A stretch of 64,000 bases of DNA, taken from Bacteroidales bacterium (lineage in GTDB: Bacteria > Bacteroidota > Bacteroidia > Bacteroidales > UBA932). The stretch spans positions 62,001-126,000 of the forward strand of contig JAILIM010000017.1 in the NCBI GenBank assembly GCA_024695285.1. Direction: 5' to 3'. Positions 1 through 8,003 of this stretch are shown in pieces. The stretch's first letter is position 1; every line of letters begins with the position of its first letter. Under the pieces are notes generated by a model, which did no database searches, had not been told where the DNA came from, and saw only the letters and a program-made list of their open reading frames with translations. A program made the position numbers and the translations under genes.

Positions 1-472
1 ACTGCATGGGAATCTTGCTTTTCACTCCCGGAGTGCCGTAGATGATGTGCTTATAAAGGAGTTTGAAGTTGAAGAGGTTCTTGAAATCTGCGGAATGCAC
101 GAACCAGTCCACGCCGGCGAGGAATGCATGGTTCACGCCGAAACCCTGATATGCGCCTCCATTGTATTCAGCCTGCAGGCTGAAAGGAGCAAGGGCCGTG
201 TCCTGCCAGAAATTGAAGCATCGGGCAATCTCCATGTAGGTGCCGCTGGGACTTGTCGATCCGATGCCGTGGTCGTAATCAATAAAGAAGAATGTGTTGC
301 CCCACGGGTCGCTGTAGAAACCCTCAAGAGTTGTCGTCACGATGCCCCTGTCCTTTCCGAAGTCGTAGAACATCTGGAGGTTGGTGGCTCCGTTGAACAT
401 CGTGGATTTCTCCTGGGCCATAGAGGTCAGGGAGAACAGCGCAATAGCGATTGCCAGATAAAGCTTTTTCAT
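1..472 (-). CDS. DUF5020 / Tsx-like outer-membrane protein, 3' end outside the window
   Basis: Reading leftwards from the ATG at 472, the frame stays open for 157 codons to the window edge, so the C-terminus is missing. The product begins MKKLYLAIAIALFSLTSMAQ, a clear Sec signal peptide. It continues with aromatic-rich alternating segments such as GNTFFFIDYDHG and ALAPFSLQAEYNG, as in Tsx-like nucleoside-channel barrels and the Bacteroidetes DUF5020 family. The family call rests on recalled resemblance. The start lies 11 bases after the rarA stop codon, so it is probably the last gene of the GNAT - rarA - DUF5020 operon. Substrate is unknown. Confidence 0.7.
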   Translation of the reverse strand, partial: MKKLYLAIAIALFSLTSMAQEKSTMFNGATNLQMFYDFGKDRGIVTTTLEGFYSDPWGNTFFFIDYDHGIGSTSPSGTYMEIARCFNFWQDTALAPFSLQAEYNGGAYQGFGVNHAFLAGVDWFVHSADFKNLFNFKLLYKHIIYGTPGVKSKIPMQ

Positions 473-483
473 GATTATATGTG

Positions 484-1785
484 TTACTTTTTGGTGTAAT
501 ATTTTGGCCAGCAGGCCTGGAGGTAGGATTTCAGCCTGTCCTCCTGGGCATTGGGCTGGGGTTCGTAAAACACCCGTCCCTTAAAGGCATCGGGCATGAA
601 TTCAAGGTCGACAAAGTGGCCCTGGAAGTCGTGGGCATAGAGGTAGCCGTCGGCATAGCCCAGTTCCTTCATCAGGGAAGTAGGGGCATTGCGGAGGTAG
701 AGCGGCACCGGGGCGGTTTTGTCTTCCTCTGCCGCTGCAAGAGCAGCATCCACGGCAAGATAGGCGGAGTTGCTCTTGGGCGACGAGGCAAGGTAGACGG
801 CGCATTCGCTGAGCGGGATACGGGCTTCCGGCATGCCAATGGAATGGACGATGCGGAACGTGGCGTCGGCCAGCAGCAGGGCATTGGGATTCGCAAGACC
901 TATGTCTTCTGCGGCGAGTATGCAGAGGCGCCTGGCGATGAAAAGCGGATCTTCACCGCCCGCCAGCATGCGAGCCATCCAGTAGACGGCGGCATTGGGG
1001 TCTGAGCCGCGTACGGACTTTATGAAAGCGGAGATGATGTCGTAGTGCATCTCGCCGCCTTTGTCGTAGATGGCAATGTTCTCCTGCAGGCAGGAAGTGA
1101 CCGACCGGTTGTCGATGTGGATGGCTCCGTCTTCTCCCGGGGAGGTGGCATCGGCCACAATCTCCAGGATATTGAGGAGTTTCCGGGCATCGCCACCGCT
1201 GTGGCGGAATATGGCCTCCGTCTCATCGACGACGATATGGCGCTCCTTCAGTATGGCGTCCGTGGTTATGGCCCGGTTTAATAAAATGTCGAGGTCTGAC
1301 GTGTCAAGTGATTTTAACACAAACACTTGGCAGCGGGACAGCAGGGGAGTAATGACTTCAAACGAAGGGTTCTCCGTGGTCGCCCCAACCAGTATGACGG
1401 TGCCGGATTCGACGGCGCTGAGGAGGGCATCCTGCTGTGCCTTGTTGAAGCGGTGGATTTCGTCTATGAACAGAATGGGGGCGGAGGCGGAGGAGAACAG
1501 TGACTTGTTCTTGGCCCTGTCAATGACTTCGCGTACGTCCTTCACCCCTGAACTGACTGCTGAGAGGGTGTAGAACTCCCGGTCGAGGGTGTGGGCAATG
1601 ATACTTGCCAGAGTCGTTTTACCCACTCCTGGAGGCCCCCACAGTATGAAGGACGTCAGATTGCCGCTGTCGATCATATTGCGGAGTATGCAGCCCGGCC
1701 CCACGAGGTGACGCTGCCCGACGTACTCGGACAGGTCCCGGGGGCGCATTCTCTCGGGAAGTGGTATGGACGCTGCTCCCGTCAT
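484..1785 (-). CDS. rarA: Replication-associated recombination protein A (RarA/MgsA AAA+ ATPase)
   Basis: 433 residues, the usual length for RarA, a clamp-loader-like AAA+ ATPase acting at stalled replication forks. Visible motifs are ERMRPRDLSEYVGQ near the N-terminus, Walker A GPPGVGKTT at about residues 50-58, Walker B ILFIDEIH at about 104-111 and a sensor-1-like VGATTENPSF. The C-terminal half carries the family's oligomerisation region (DPNAAVYWMARML, AEDIGLANP). I chose the ATG at 1785 over an upstream start at 1821 because it forms an ATGA overlap with the stop of the upstream gene. The reading frame is intact. Confidence 0.95.
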   Translation of the reverse strand: MTGAASIPLPERMRPRDLSEYVGQRHLVGPGCILRNMIDSGNLTSFILWGPPGVGKTTLASIIAHTLDREFYTLSAVSSGVKDVREVIDRAKNKSLFSSASAPILFIDEIHRFNKAQQDALLSAVESGTVILVGATTENPSFEVITPLLSRCQVFVLKSLDTSDLDILLNRAITTDAILKERHIVVDETEAIFRHSGGDARKLLNILEIVADATSPGEDGAIHIDNRSVTSCLQENIAIYDKGGEMHYDIISAFIKSVRGSDPNAAVYWMARMLAGGEDPLFIARRLCILAAEDIGLANPNALLLADATFRIVHSIGMPEARIPLSECAVYLASSPKSNSAYLAVDAALAAAEEDKTAPVPLYLRNAPTSLMKELGYADGYLYAHDFQGHFVDLEFMPDAFKGRVFYEPQPNAQEDRLKSYLQACWPKYYTKK

Positions 1786-2912
1786 AGTTTCTTTATGTAG
1801 GAACGGCGGCGCTTGGCACACTCGTGGTCAAAGTCCCTCCACTGTCCCTGGTTCTTGAGGTTATCCTCAAGCACGGCATTGCTCTCAGCCCATTTGACGC
1901 CCCATTCCTTGAATTTCACGAACAGGTCAGCGAAGAGCAGGGAATTGATGCCGGTGTTCTGATAATCGGGCCGCACGCCCACCAGGAGCATCTCCACTCC
2001 TTCTTCGTGCTTGAGGAACATGGATTTAGCAAGGTGCCACCAGCCGAAGGGGAAGAGCTTGCCGCGGCATTTTTTCAATGCCTGGGATATGGAGGGCATG
2101 GTGATGCCGAAAGCCACCAGCTCGTTCTTTTCGTTCTCTACCATGGACAGGTAGCGGAGGTCCAGGATGCTCAGGTAGAAATCCAGGTACTTCTTGGCCA
2201 TATGGTCGGGCAGGACCGTGAAATTATACAGGTCCTTGTAGCACTCGTTGATGAGCTTGAACACCTTTTCACCGTAATTCTCCTTCCTGATGATCTTGCG
2301 GGTGAGCGGGCGCATATGCACGTTGCAGCGCTGCTTGATAATTGATGATATGCGCATGAAGCGGTCGGGGAGTTGCTCGGGAATGAATACCCTGTACTCG
2401 ATCCAGTCGGTATCCTTGCCGAATCCCATACGTTCCATGTGGTCGTTGTAGTACGGGTGGTTGTAGATGAGGGCCATGGTGCCTTCCTTGTCAAACCCTT
2501 GTATCAGCATGCCCTCCGGGTCGAAATCGGTGAAGCCCAGAGGGCCTACTACGGACTCCATTTCATATTGCCGGCCGAACTCATAGACCTTCTCCATGAG
2601 GGCGTCGGATACTTCCGGGTCATCGATGAAGTCGAACCAGCCGAAACGGACTTCCTTATGGTTCCACTGCTCGTTGGCCTTGAAGTTCACGATAGCCGCA
2701 ACGCGTCCGACGGCCTCTCCGTCCTTGTAGGCCATGTAGAGCGCCGATTTGCAGAACTCCTGCGCGGCGCCTTTCTCCTGGTCCAGGGTGTCCATCTGGT
2801 CGAACACCAGGGGAGGTATATAATATGGATTGTCTTTGTAGAGCTTCTCGGGGAAGTTGACAAATTCGCGTAATTGCTTGCGTGTCAGGACTTTTTTGAT
2901 TTCTATGGCCAT
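1782..2912 (-). CDS. GNAT-fold N-acetyltransferase-like protein (YghO type)
   Basis: 376-residue soluble protein beginning MAIEIKKVLTRKQLREFVNF. It contains GNAT-like blocks: GEAVGRVAAIVNF (beta4-like strand), GPLGFTDFDPEGMLIQGF, and a C-terminal VGVRPDYQNTGINSLLF that resembles the acetyl-CoA-binding loop. It looks like the large two-lobed YghO-type proteins common in Bacteroidetes, whose substrate is not established to my knowledge. It is first in the operon and overlaps rarA by four bases. A TATATTCG box lies 25 bases upstream of the start. Confidence 0.65.
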   Translation of the reverse strand: MAIEIKKVLTRKQLREFVNFPEKLYKDNPYYIPPLVFDQMDTLDQEKGAAQEFCKSALYMAYKDGEAVGRVAAIVNFKANEQWNHKEVRFGWFDFIDDPEVSDALMEKVYEFGRQYEMESVVGPLGFTDFDPEGMLIQGFDKEGTMALIYNHPYYNDHMERMGFGKDTDWIEYRVFIPEQLPDRFMRISSIIKQRCNVHMRPLTRKIIRKENYGEKVFKLINECYKDLYNFTVLPDHMAKKYLDFYLSILDLRYLSMVENEKNELVAFGITMPSISQALKKCRGKLFPFGWWHLAKSMFLKHEEGVEMLLVGVRPDYQNTGINSLLFADLFVKFKEWGVKWAESNAVLEDNLKNQGQWRDFDHECAKRRRSYIKKL

Positions 2913-2937
2913 AGGTTGTCAATAGGTATATCAACTG

Positions 2938-2945
2938 CGAATATA
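2938..2945 (-). promoter_or_regulatory. Bacteroidetes -7-like box (TATATTCG) for the GNAT-rarA operon
   Basis: On the minus strand this reads TATATTCG, one mismatch from TAnnTTTG, 25 bases before the ATG at 2912. It is divergent from the box at 2978. Assigned by pattern only. Confidence 0.45.
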
Positions 2946-2977
2946 CGCTTTTTATTGGATATAATCAAAGTTTTCGC

Positions 2978-2985
2978 TACCTTCG
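2978..2985 (+). promoter_or_regulatory. -7-like box (TACCTTCG) directly before the GTG at 2990
   Basis: TACCTTCG differs from TAnnTTTG at one base and ends four bases before the GTG start codon, implying a leaderless or nearly leaderless transcript if it is used. Confidence 0.35.
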
Positions 2986-2989
2986 TGTT

Positions 2990-3571
2990 GTGTACCGTAT
3001 ACCTCATATCCTGCTTTCGGCGCTGGCCTTGATCCTTGCGCCTGCATTCTTTGCCGGAGCGCAGGAATATGGCCTGTTCAATTCCCCGAAAGGTGTCGGA
3101 GCGTCGGTACGCCTTCCTGAAAAAGACGGCATTTTCCACACAGTCAACGCTTATGTGGATATCTACGGAGTCGTGACAAGCCGCTGTTCCTATCCTGGAT
3201 ACAAAGCCAACATCTCCAGGCAGTATGTTTGCAGCCGTTTTGAGCGGGACGGCTTTTCTGTCTCTTTCTATGCGGGCCCTGGTCTCTCTGTGGGCTATGT
3301 ACGTGACCACGACAAGGGCAGGGGATTCGACCTGACGTCGCTTATGGCGGACAACGAGGGGGTGGCCCTCGCCCTCAGCGGCGATGCCGGCTTCTTCTTC
3401 GACTTCGGCCGCAACGTATTTCTCGACCTCTCCTGGAGGGCCGAGGCCGGAATCCACCTGCGCCGCAACGAAGCGGAAAAGACATACAACGCCGCCAGCC
3501 TGAGCCTCTATAACAACGGCCTCCTGCAGGCCCTGTATCCCCAGCTGACCATTTATTTCCGCTTCAGATGA
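2990..3571 (+). CDS. Predicted secreted outer-membrane beta-barrel protein (unknown)
   Basis: 193 residues, GTG start; no in-frame ATG lies near the signal peptide. The N-terminus YRIPHILLSALALILAPAFF followed by AGAQ is a Sec signal peptide. The mature part has alternating hydrophobic and polar stretches (FSVSFYAGPGLSVGYV, ALALSGDAGFFFDFG, VFLDLSWRAEAGIHL) and ends LTIYFRFR, with the aromatic C-terminal strand of small outer-membrane barrels. I do not recognise a named family. It overlaps the next gene by four bases (ATGA); both products look like barrels, so they are probably expressed together. Confidence 0.7.
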   Translation: MYRIPHILLSALALILAPAFFAGAQEYGLFNSPKGVGASVRLPEKDGIFHTVNAYVDIYGVVTSRCSYPGYKANISRQYVCSRFERDGFSVSFYAGPGLSVGYVRDHDKGRGFDLTSLMADNEGVALALSGDAGFFFDFGRNVFLDLSWRAEAGIHLRRNEAEKTYNAASLSLYNNGLLQALYPQLTIYFRFR

Positions 3572-4170
3572 GAAAGAAACTGCTCATACTGCTTCTGATG
3601 GCCTGCTCCCTTGAGGCGCTGGCATGGAAACCCAATGTGAGCTACGGCCTGGAGTGGGGTTATACGGCGTCCTTCCTGCGCACAGTGCGTTACAGTTACA
3701 TCTGCAGCGACGGTTACAGGATTGTGGACAATTCAGCGGGATTCAACTACTTCAGTAACGGCTCCATACTGGCAAACGTGGGCCTGGACGTGCTGCCGAA
3801 GCTCAACGTGTCCCTGTATTCCGGACTCATAGGCGTCTGGTCGGACCGCTGGATGGTGCCTGTGGAACTGCGCCTCCGTTTCTGCCCGGCAGGCTTGTAT
3901 GAAAACGGCTTCATCTACAGTCTGGGCAGCTCCGCCAATTTCCCGACAAAGACACTACGGGAAACTTGCCTGCGGGCAAGTGCCGGTGCCGGCTACAGGG
4001 TTGCCGTGTTCAGGGACATAAGCGTGGATTTCCTCTTGTCCGTGGGCTATTCGACGGATCACGACCAGATTAAGGACCCCATATCCGGAGACATTGTAAC
4101 CTACAGCAACATAAGCCACAACGACTCCGGATACCTCGGAATCAGCCTTTCGGCCGCAATCAATTTCTAA
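3568..4170 (+). CDS. Predicted secreted outer-membrane beta-barrel protein (unknown)
   Basis: 200 residues, beginning MRKKLLILLLMACSLEALAW (signal peptide, cleavage likely after the second ALA). Barrel-like strands follow: YGLEWGYTASFL, GSILANVGLDVLPKLNVSLYSG, ASAGAGYRVAVF, VDFLLSVGYSTDHD, ending GYLGISLSAAINF. The overall pattern resembles the OprF/OmpA-type eight-stranded barrel class, but there is no periplasmic domain. It overlaps the upstream barrel gene by four bases. Its stop codon overlaps by four bases the 3' end of the convergent cysteate synthase gene. Function unknown. Confidence 0.7.
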   Translation: MRKKLLILLLMACSLEALAWKPNVSYGLEWGYTASFLRTVRYSYICSDGYRIVDNSAGFNYFSNGSILANVGLDVLPKLNVSLYSGLIGVWSDRWMVPVELRLRFCPAGLYENGFIYSLGSSANFPTKTLRETCLRASAGAGYRVAVFRDISVDFLLSVGYSTDHDQIKDPISGDIVTYSNISHNDSGYLGISLSAAINF

Positions 4171-5459
4171 AACAGGTCGGAAACCTTCTTGATTATTTCT
4201 TCAGCGGGAAGGTCCGGACTGAGTACGATGTCCGGATCCTTAAGGACGTATCCTCTTGCCATGGAAGCGAGGGTGCCGCCGCCGGTGCAGTTCAGCATGA
4301 TGAGGTCGTCCTTGCCCACGTTGCCTTTCTCCACAGCCTGGCCCAGCGATGCCACCGCCACGCAGGCGGCCGGCAGCAGGTCGTAGCCCTCGAGGTTGCG
4401 GTACTGGAGAAGCCAGTACATGATGTCGTCGTTGGAGGCGAGGAAGACGTCGCCGCCGCTCTTTTCAAGCACGTCGAAAAGGCCTCCTGCTATGCTGTAG
4501 GGCGGCTGCCTGTTGGAAAGAACCTTTGCGAGGATGACTTCCGCCTGCCTGCGGCCGAGCTCCGGGGTTATGGCGGCCAGCTGGCGGGAATGCGCCTTCC
4601 AGGAGTCGTAGATAAGGGTGAACGGCGTGTTCTGTGACACATAGACCCTCATCTTGTTTTCACCGAAACGTCCGTCTTCGGCGAGCCGTTCGGCATTCTC
4701 CCAGGCGGCTATGGCGCCTGTTCCTGAACCGACGGCCTGGAAGTAGGCGTCAGGAATACGACCGGCTTTCTCCACGAAACTCAAGATGGTCGTGCCCATC
4801 CCGTCCCGGCGGGCGATGTTTTTGGCGCCGCCTTCAAGGAAATAATGGGGATCCTGCGCAAGCTTCTCGCCGAGAGTGATTGCGTCGTAGTAGTCGCAGC
4901 CGTGGGGGACAGCGACGAGCTTTACGCAACGGTTCAGTTTATGGTGGAACCAGAGGTCGTGTTTGTTGTCTTCAGGAATGCATATCACGACGGGTATGTC
5001 GTTGTCCGAACAGACCTGGGCGAACGCTCTTGCCGTATTTCCTGCGGATTGTACGACGAGCGTGCGCTTCTCCCTGCGGTCCATGCGTGCGCACACGGAA
5101 TAGGCTTCGGTCTCCTTGAAGGAGCAGGTCATCATCTTGGCACCAAGCTTGGGGTTGTAGCCGGAGAAAGTGATGTATAAGTTGTTGAGGCCCAGATACT
5201 TTGCAAGGCCTTTGGATTTGTATGTCACGGGGGCGCAGGAGTGCTTCAGGATGCGTTTCACCGGCATCCATTCTGCGTAACGATATAGCCCCTTAAGGTC
5301 GTTGCGGGGGGAGAAGCGGGTGTTCTCATACAGGGCGCGGATCAGCGTGGGGTCGCTGCATTCAGGGTCTCCCAGGGCCCAGCCTGCATCATCGAAGATG
5401 CGGCCTGTCTTTACGTTTTCCAGACGGTATCCCGTCGGTTTAAACTTAAGCAGTTGCAT
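4167..5459 (-). CDS. Cysteate synthase-like PLP enzyme (threonine synthase paralog)
   Basis: 430 residues, fold-type II PLP enzyme related to threonine synthase. The probable Schiff-base lysine is K115 in SFKETEA. AGNTARAF at about 138-145 is the substrate/cofactor loop, VGSGTGAIAAWE the phosphate-binding glycine loop, and NCTGGGT lies near the C-terminus. Family members made from this template convert O-phosphoserine plus sulfite to L-cysteate (EC 2.5.1.76). In Bacteroidetes cysteate can feed sulfonolipid synthesis. The assignment over true threonine synthase rests on overall resemblance to proteins annotated cysteate synthase (N-terminal TGYRLENVKTGRIFDDAGW, length), not on a diagnostic residue. 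Neighbours do not add support. Confidence 0.7.
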   Translation of the reverse strand: MQLLKFKPTGYRLENVKTGRIFDDAGWALGDPECSDPTLIRALYENTRFSPRNDLKGLYRYAEWMPVKRILKHSCAPVTYKSKGLAKYLGLNNLYITFSGYNPKLGAKMMTCSFKETEAYSVCARMDRREKRTLVVQSAGNTARAFAQVCSDNDIPVVICIPEDNKHDLWFHHKLNRCVKLVAVPHGCDYYDAITLGEKLAQDPHYFLEGGAKNIARRDGMGTTILSFVEKAGRIPDAYFQAVGSGTGAIAAWENAERLAEDGRFGENKMRVYVSQNTPFTLIYDSWKAHSRQLAAITPELGRRQAEVILAKVLSNRQPPYSIAGGLFDVLEKSGGDVFLASNDDIMYWLLQYRNLEGYDLLPAACVAVASLGQAVEKGNVGKDDLIMLNCTGGGTLASMARGYVLKDPDIVLSPDLPAEEIIKKVSDLF

Positions 5460-5460
5460 A

Positions 5461-6420
5461 TCAGTGGTTCATAAACAGCCAGACATAGTATGCCGCAAAT
5501 ACGAGCAGCATGACGATGCCGTCATATCGGTCGATTAGATTCTTTTTGAATGTATAGGATGCTAGCCAGACCAGCACGACGCTGACGACCAGCGCTATCA
5601 TGTCCACGAGGTTCACTCCGATAAAGCTCAGCGGCATAATCGTGGCAGAGCAGCCGAGAATCAGCAGGATGTTGAAGATGTTGGATCCCAATATGTTACC
5701 GAGTGCGAGCTGGCCTCTTTTCTTGACGGCCGCTACAATGCAGGTAGCAAGTTCCGGCAGGGAAGTGCCGCCGGCAAGCAGCGTGATGGCTATGAACTTG
5801 TCGCTGACGTTCAGCCTGTGGGCAATATTGACGGCTGAATCCACGAACCAGCGGCCTCCGAAAATGAGTCCGGCGATACCGACGAGGACCAGGATGATTG
5901 CCTTGAAGAGGCTCATGTATTTGGGGGCGTCACCCTCGTCGGGAACCTCATTGTCTGTCTTGAAGCAAAGGTATAAATAACCAATGAAAAGCAGCAGAAA
6001 CACAATGCCTTCTATCCTTGATAGACCATCCGATTGTCCAAGCCCGAAGAGCGTTTTGCTCATGCCGCACAGGACCAGCAGGAAAGTGACCAGGAGGGTA
6101 ATCGGAATGTCTCGGCGTTTGTTGTTGGACGTCACCGCTATCGGCATTATCAAGGCCGTCACTCCAAGTATCAGCAGGGTGTTGAAAACGTTGGAACCGA
6201 TCACGTTGCCGATTGAAATGTCCGGATTGCCGCCGATTGCTCCTGTCACGCTGACCACGAGTTCGGGGCAGGACGTGCCGAAGCCTACAATGGTCAAACC
6301 GATAACGAATTCGCTGATTTTCAGCTTCCTGGCTATTGCGGACGCTCCGTCCACGAGGAAATCGGCGCCGAAAACGATAAGCAGGAGGCCTGCAACAAGC
6401 AACAACAAATCTGTCAACAT
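5461..6420 (-). CDS. Na+/Ca2+ exchanger of the CaCA family (YrbG type)
   Basis: 319 residues, integral membrane protein with about ten hydrophobic helices in two homologous halves. The two alpha-repeat signatures are visible: GFGTSCPELVVSV in the first half and AGGTSLPELATCIVAAV in the second, each followed by GNxxGSNxFN (IGNVIGSNVFNTLLILG and LGNILGSNIFNILLILG). These residues line the ion path in CaCA exchangers. The ATG at 6420 is preferred over a TTG at 6435; it overlaps the rlmD stop by seven bases, so the two are co-transcribed. The protein would exchange Ca2+ for Na+ across the inner membrane. Confidence 0.9.
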   Translation of the reverse strand: MLTDLLLLVAGLLLIVFGADFLVDGASAIARKLKISEFVIGLTIVGFGTSCPELVVSVTGAIGGNPDISIGNVIGSNVFNTLLILGVTALIMPIAVTSNNKRRDIPITLLVTFLLVLCGMSKTLFGLGQSDGLSRIEGIVFLLLFIGYLYLCFKTDNEVPDEGDAPKYMSLFKAIILVLVGIAGLIFGGRWFVDSAVNIAHRLNVSDKFIAITLLAGGTSLPELATCIVAAVKKRGQLALGNILGSNIFNILLILGCSATIMPLSFIGVNLVDMIALVVSVVLVWLASYTFKKNLIDRYDGIVMLLVFAAYYVWLFMNH

Positions 6421-7847
6421 AATTCCAATTTGCAAATATTCTCTACGTGTTGGGTATGGGGGAACATATCGACCGGCTGGACCGCAGTGATGCGGTATTT
6501 ATCGGTCATCATAGCGATGTCGCGCGCCTGCGTTGCAGGATTGCAACTCACATAAACTATGCGTTGCGGATGCGCGCGCATAATAGTCTCGATCACGTCC
6601 GGATGCATGCCCGAGCGGGGAGGGTCGACTATTATCACTTCAGGGCGGCCGTGCACGGCGATGAAGTCATCCGTCAGGATGTCCTTCATGTCGCCGGCAT
6701 AGAACTCACAGTTGGTTATACCGTTTTCTTCCGCATTTGCGCGGGCGTCTTCAATCGCCTCGGGAACGTATTCGATACCGATGACCCTGGCTGCCTTTGA
6801 ACTGACGAACTGGGCGATCGTGCCGGTGCCGGTGTAGAGGTCATAGACGGTCTGGGTGCCGTCCAGGTCGGCGAATTCAAGGGTTTTCCTGTACAGCTGG
6901 AGCGCCTGGCCGGTGTTTGTCTGGTAGAAAGACTTGGGCCCGATACGGAATTTCAGGTTCTCCATCTTTTCATAAAGGGCAGGGGAGCCGCTGTGGAGTA
7001 TGCATTCCTGGTCGGAAATGCTGTCGTTGCCCTTGGTGTTTATGACGTAATACAGGGAAGTGATTTCAGGAAAGCGGTCGCGGACGGCATCCAGCAGGTG
7101 AGCGATGGCGGGAGAGTCCTCTCCGAAGCAGACAATAAGCATCACCTGGCCGTCGTCGGTCGTGCGTACAAACATGTTGCGCAGGACTCCGTGATTCTCG
7201 CGTATGTTATAGAAAGTCAGGCCGTTACGTAGTGCGTAGTCCTTTATGAACAGCCTTATGGCGTTGGAAGGCTCCTTCTGGAGGTAGCAGCGGTCGATAT
7301 CCAGCACCTTGTCGAAAAACTTGCCTACGTGGAATCCGAGGCCCTGTTTCTGCTCGTCCGTGAGGGCGTCAGGATCCTCTCCGGGCAGTATCCAGCGCTT
7401 GTTTGATGCGCTGTATTCCAGCTTGTTACGGTATAAAATGGTCTTTTCCGAGCCGATTATGGGGTTGAACGGAGGCACCTGGAGGTGGCCGATTCTCGTC
7501 AGCTGGTCATAGACCTGGCGCTGCTTGGACCTGAGCTGGATATCATAGGGAAGAGGCTGCCAGCGGCAACCGCCGCAAGTACCGAAATGTTCGCAGAAAG
7601 GAGCTAGACGCTGGGGGGACGGAGTTTTTACACGAATTATCTTGCCTTCCAGAAAACTCTTTTTCTTGCGGAAAATACGCACGTCCACGATATCGCCGGG
7701 CACGGCGAATTCCACGAAGAGAACTCGACCTTCGGACTGCGGGTCGTCGTCATCCAAGTGGACGTGAGACAATGACTTACCCTCGGCGGCGACGTTTTCT
7801 ATCACGACGTCGTGGACGATAATGTCAAGTTTTCCTTTGCGGCTCAT
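6414..7847 (-). CDS. rlmD: 23S rRNA (uracil-C5)-methyltransferase, RlmD/RumA family
   Basis: 477 residues from the ATG at 7847. The N-terminal TRAM domain is followed by iron-sulfur cluster cysteines C85, C91, C94 (CEHFGTCGGC) and C187 (DIDRCYL). The SAM-binding motif is VYDLYTGTGTIAQF, then DPPRSGMHP and the catalytic-cysteine motif IVYVSCNPATQARD. This matches RlmD (U1939 methylation) or a close paralog such as RlmCD; which uridine is modified cannot be read from sequence. The chosen start follows a promoter box by seven bases. First gene of a two-gene unit with the CaCA exchanger. Confidence 0.9.
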   Translation of the reverse strand: MSRKGKLDIIVHDVVIENVAAEGKSLSHVHLDDDDPQSEGRVLFVEFAVPGDIVDVRIFRKKKSFLEGKIIRVKTPSPQRLAPFCEHFGTCGGCRWQPLPYDIQLRSKQRQVYDQLTRIGHLQVPPFNPIIGSEKTILYRNKLEYSASNKRWILPGEDPDALTDEQKQGLGFHVGKFFDKVLDIDRCYLQKEPSNAIRLFIKDYALRNGLTFYNIRENHGVLRNMFVRTTDDGQVMLIVCFGEDSPAIAHLLDAVRDRFPEITSLYYVINTKGNDSISDQECILHSGSPALYEKMENLKFRIGPKSFYQTNTGQALQLYRKTLEFADLDGTQTVYDLYTGTGTIAQFVSSKAARVIGIEYVPEAIEDARANAEENGITNCEFYAGDMKDILTDDFIAVHGRPEVIIVDPPRSGMHPDVIETIMRAHPQRIVYVSCNPATQARDIAMMTDKYRITAVQPVDMFPHTQHVENICKLELC

Positions 7848-7854
7848 TAATGCG

Positions 7855-7862
7855 CAAATATA
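7855..7862 (-). promoter_or_regulatory. TATATTTG promoter box of rlmD
   Basis: Exact TAnnTTTG on the minus strand, seven bases before the rlmD ATG, so the 5' leader would be only a few bases. Confidence 0.65.
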
Positions 7863-7977
7863 CAAAATTTTTACTAATGAAAGCAGGGTAGTAAAAGATA
7901 CTGGTTAGTTAACATAATATAAATTGTATAACAAACACAAAAATTCATTATAGTGTTGCTAATTCAACATTTTATAT

Positions 7978-7985
7978 TATATTTG
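7978..7985 (+). promoter_or_regulatory. TATATTTG promoter box of the 8004 lipoprotein
   Basis: Exact TAnnTTTG in an AT-rich 138-base divergent intergenic region; it ends 18 bases before the ATG at 8004. Confidence 0.6.
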
Positions 7986-8003
7986 TGAAAATATTGGACA
8001 AAT

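Noticed and set aside
2903..3457. Minus-strand open frame opposite the first small barrel gene
   Set aside because: The plus-strand frame has a signal peptide, barrel strands and ATGA coupling to its neighbour; the minus frame has none.
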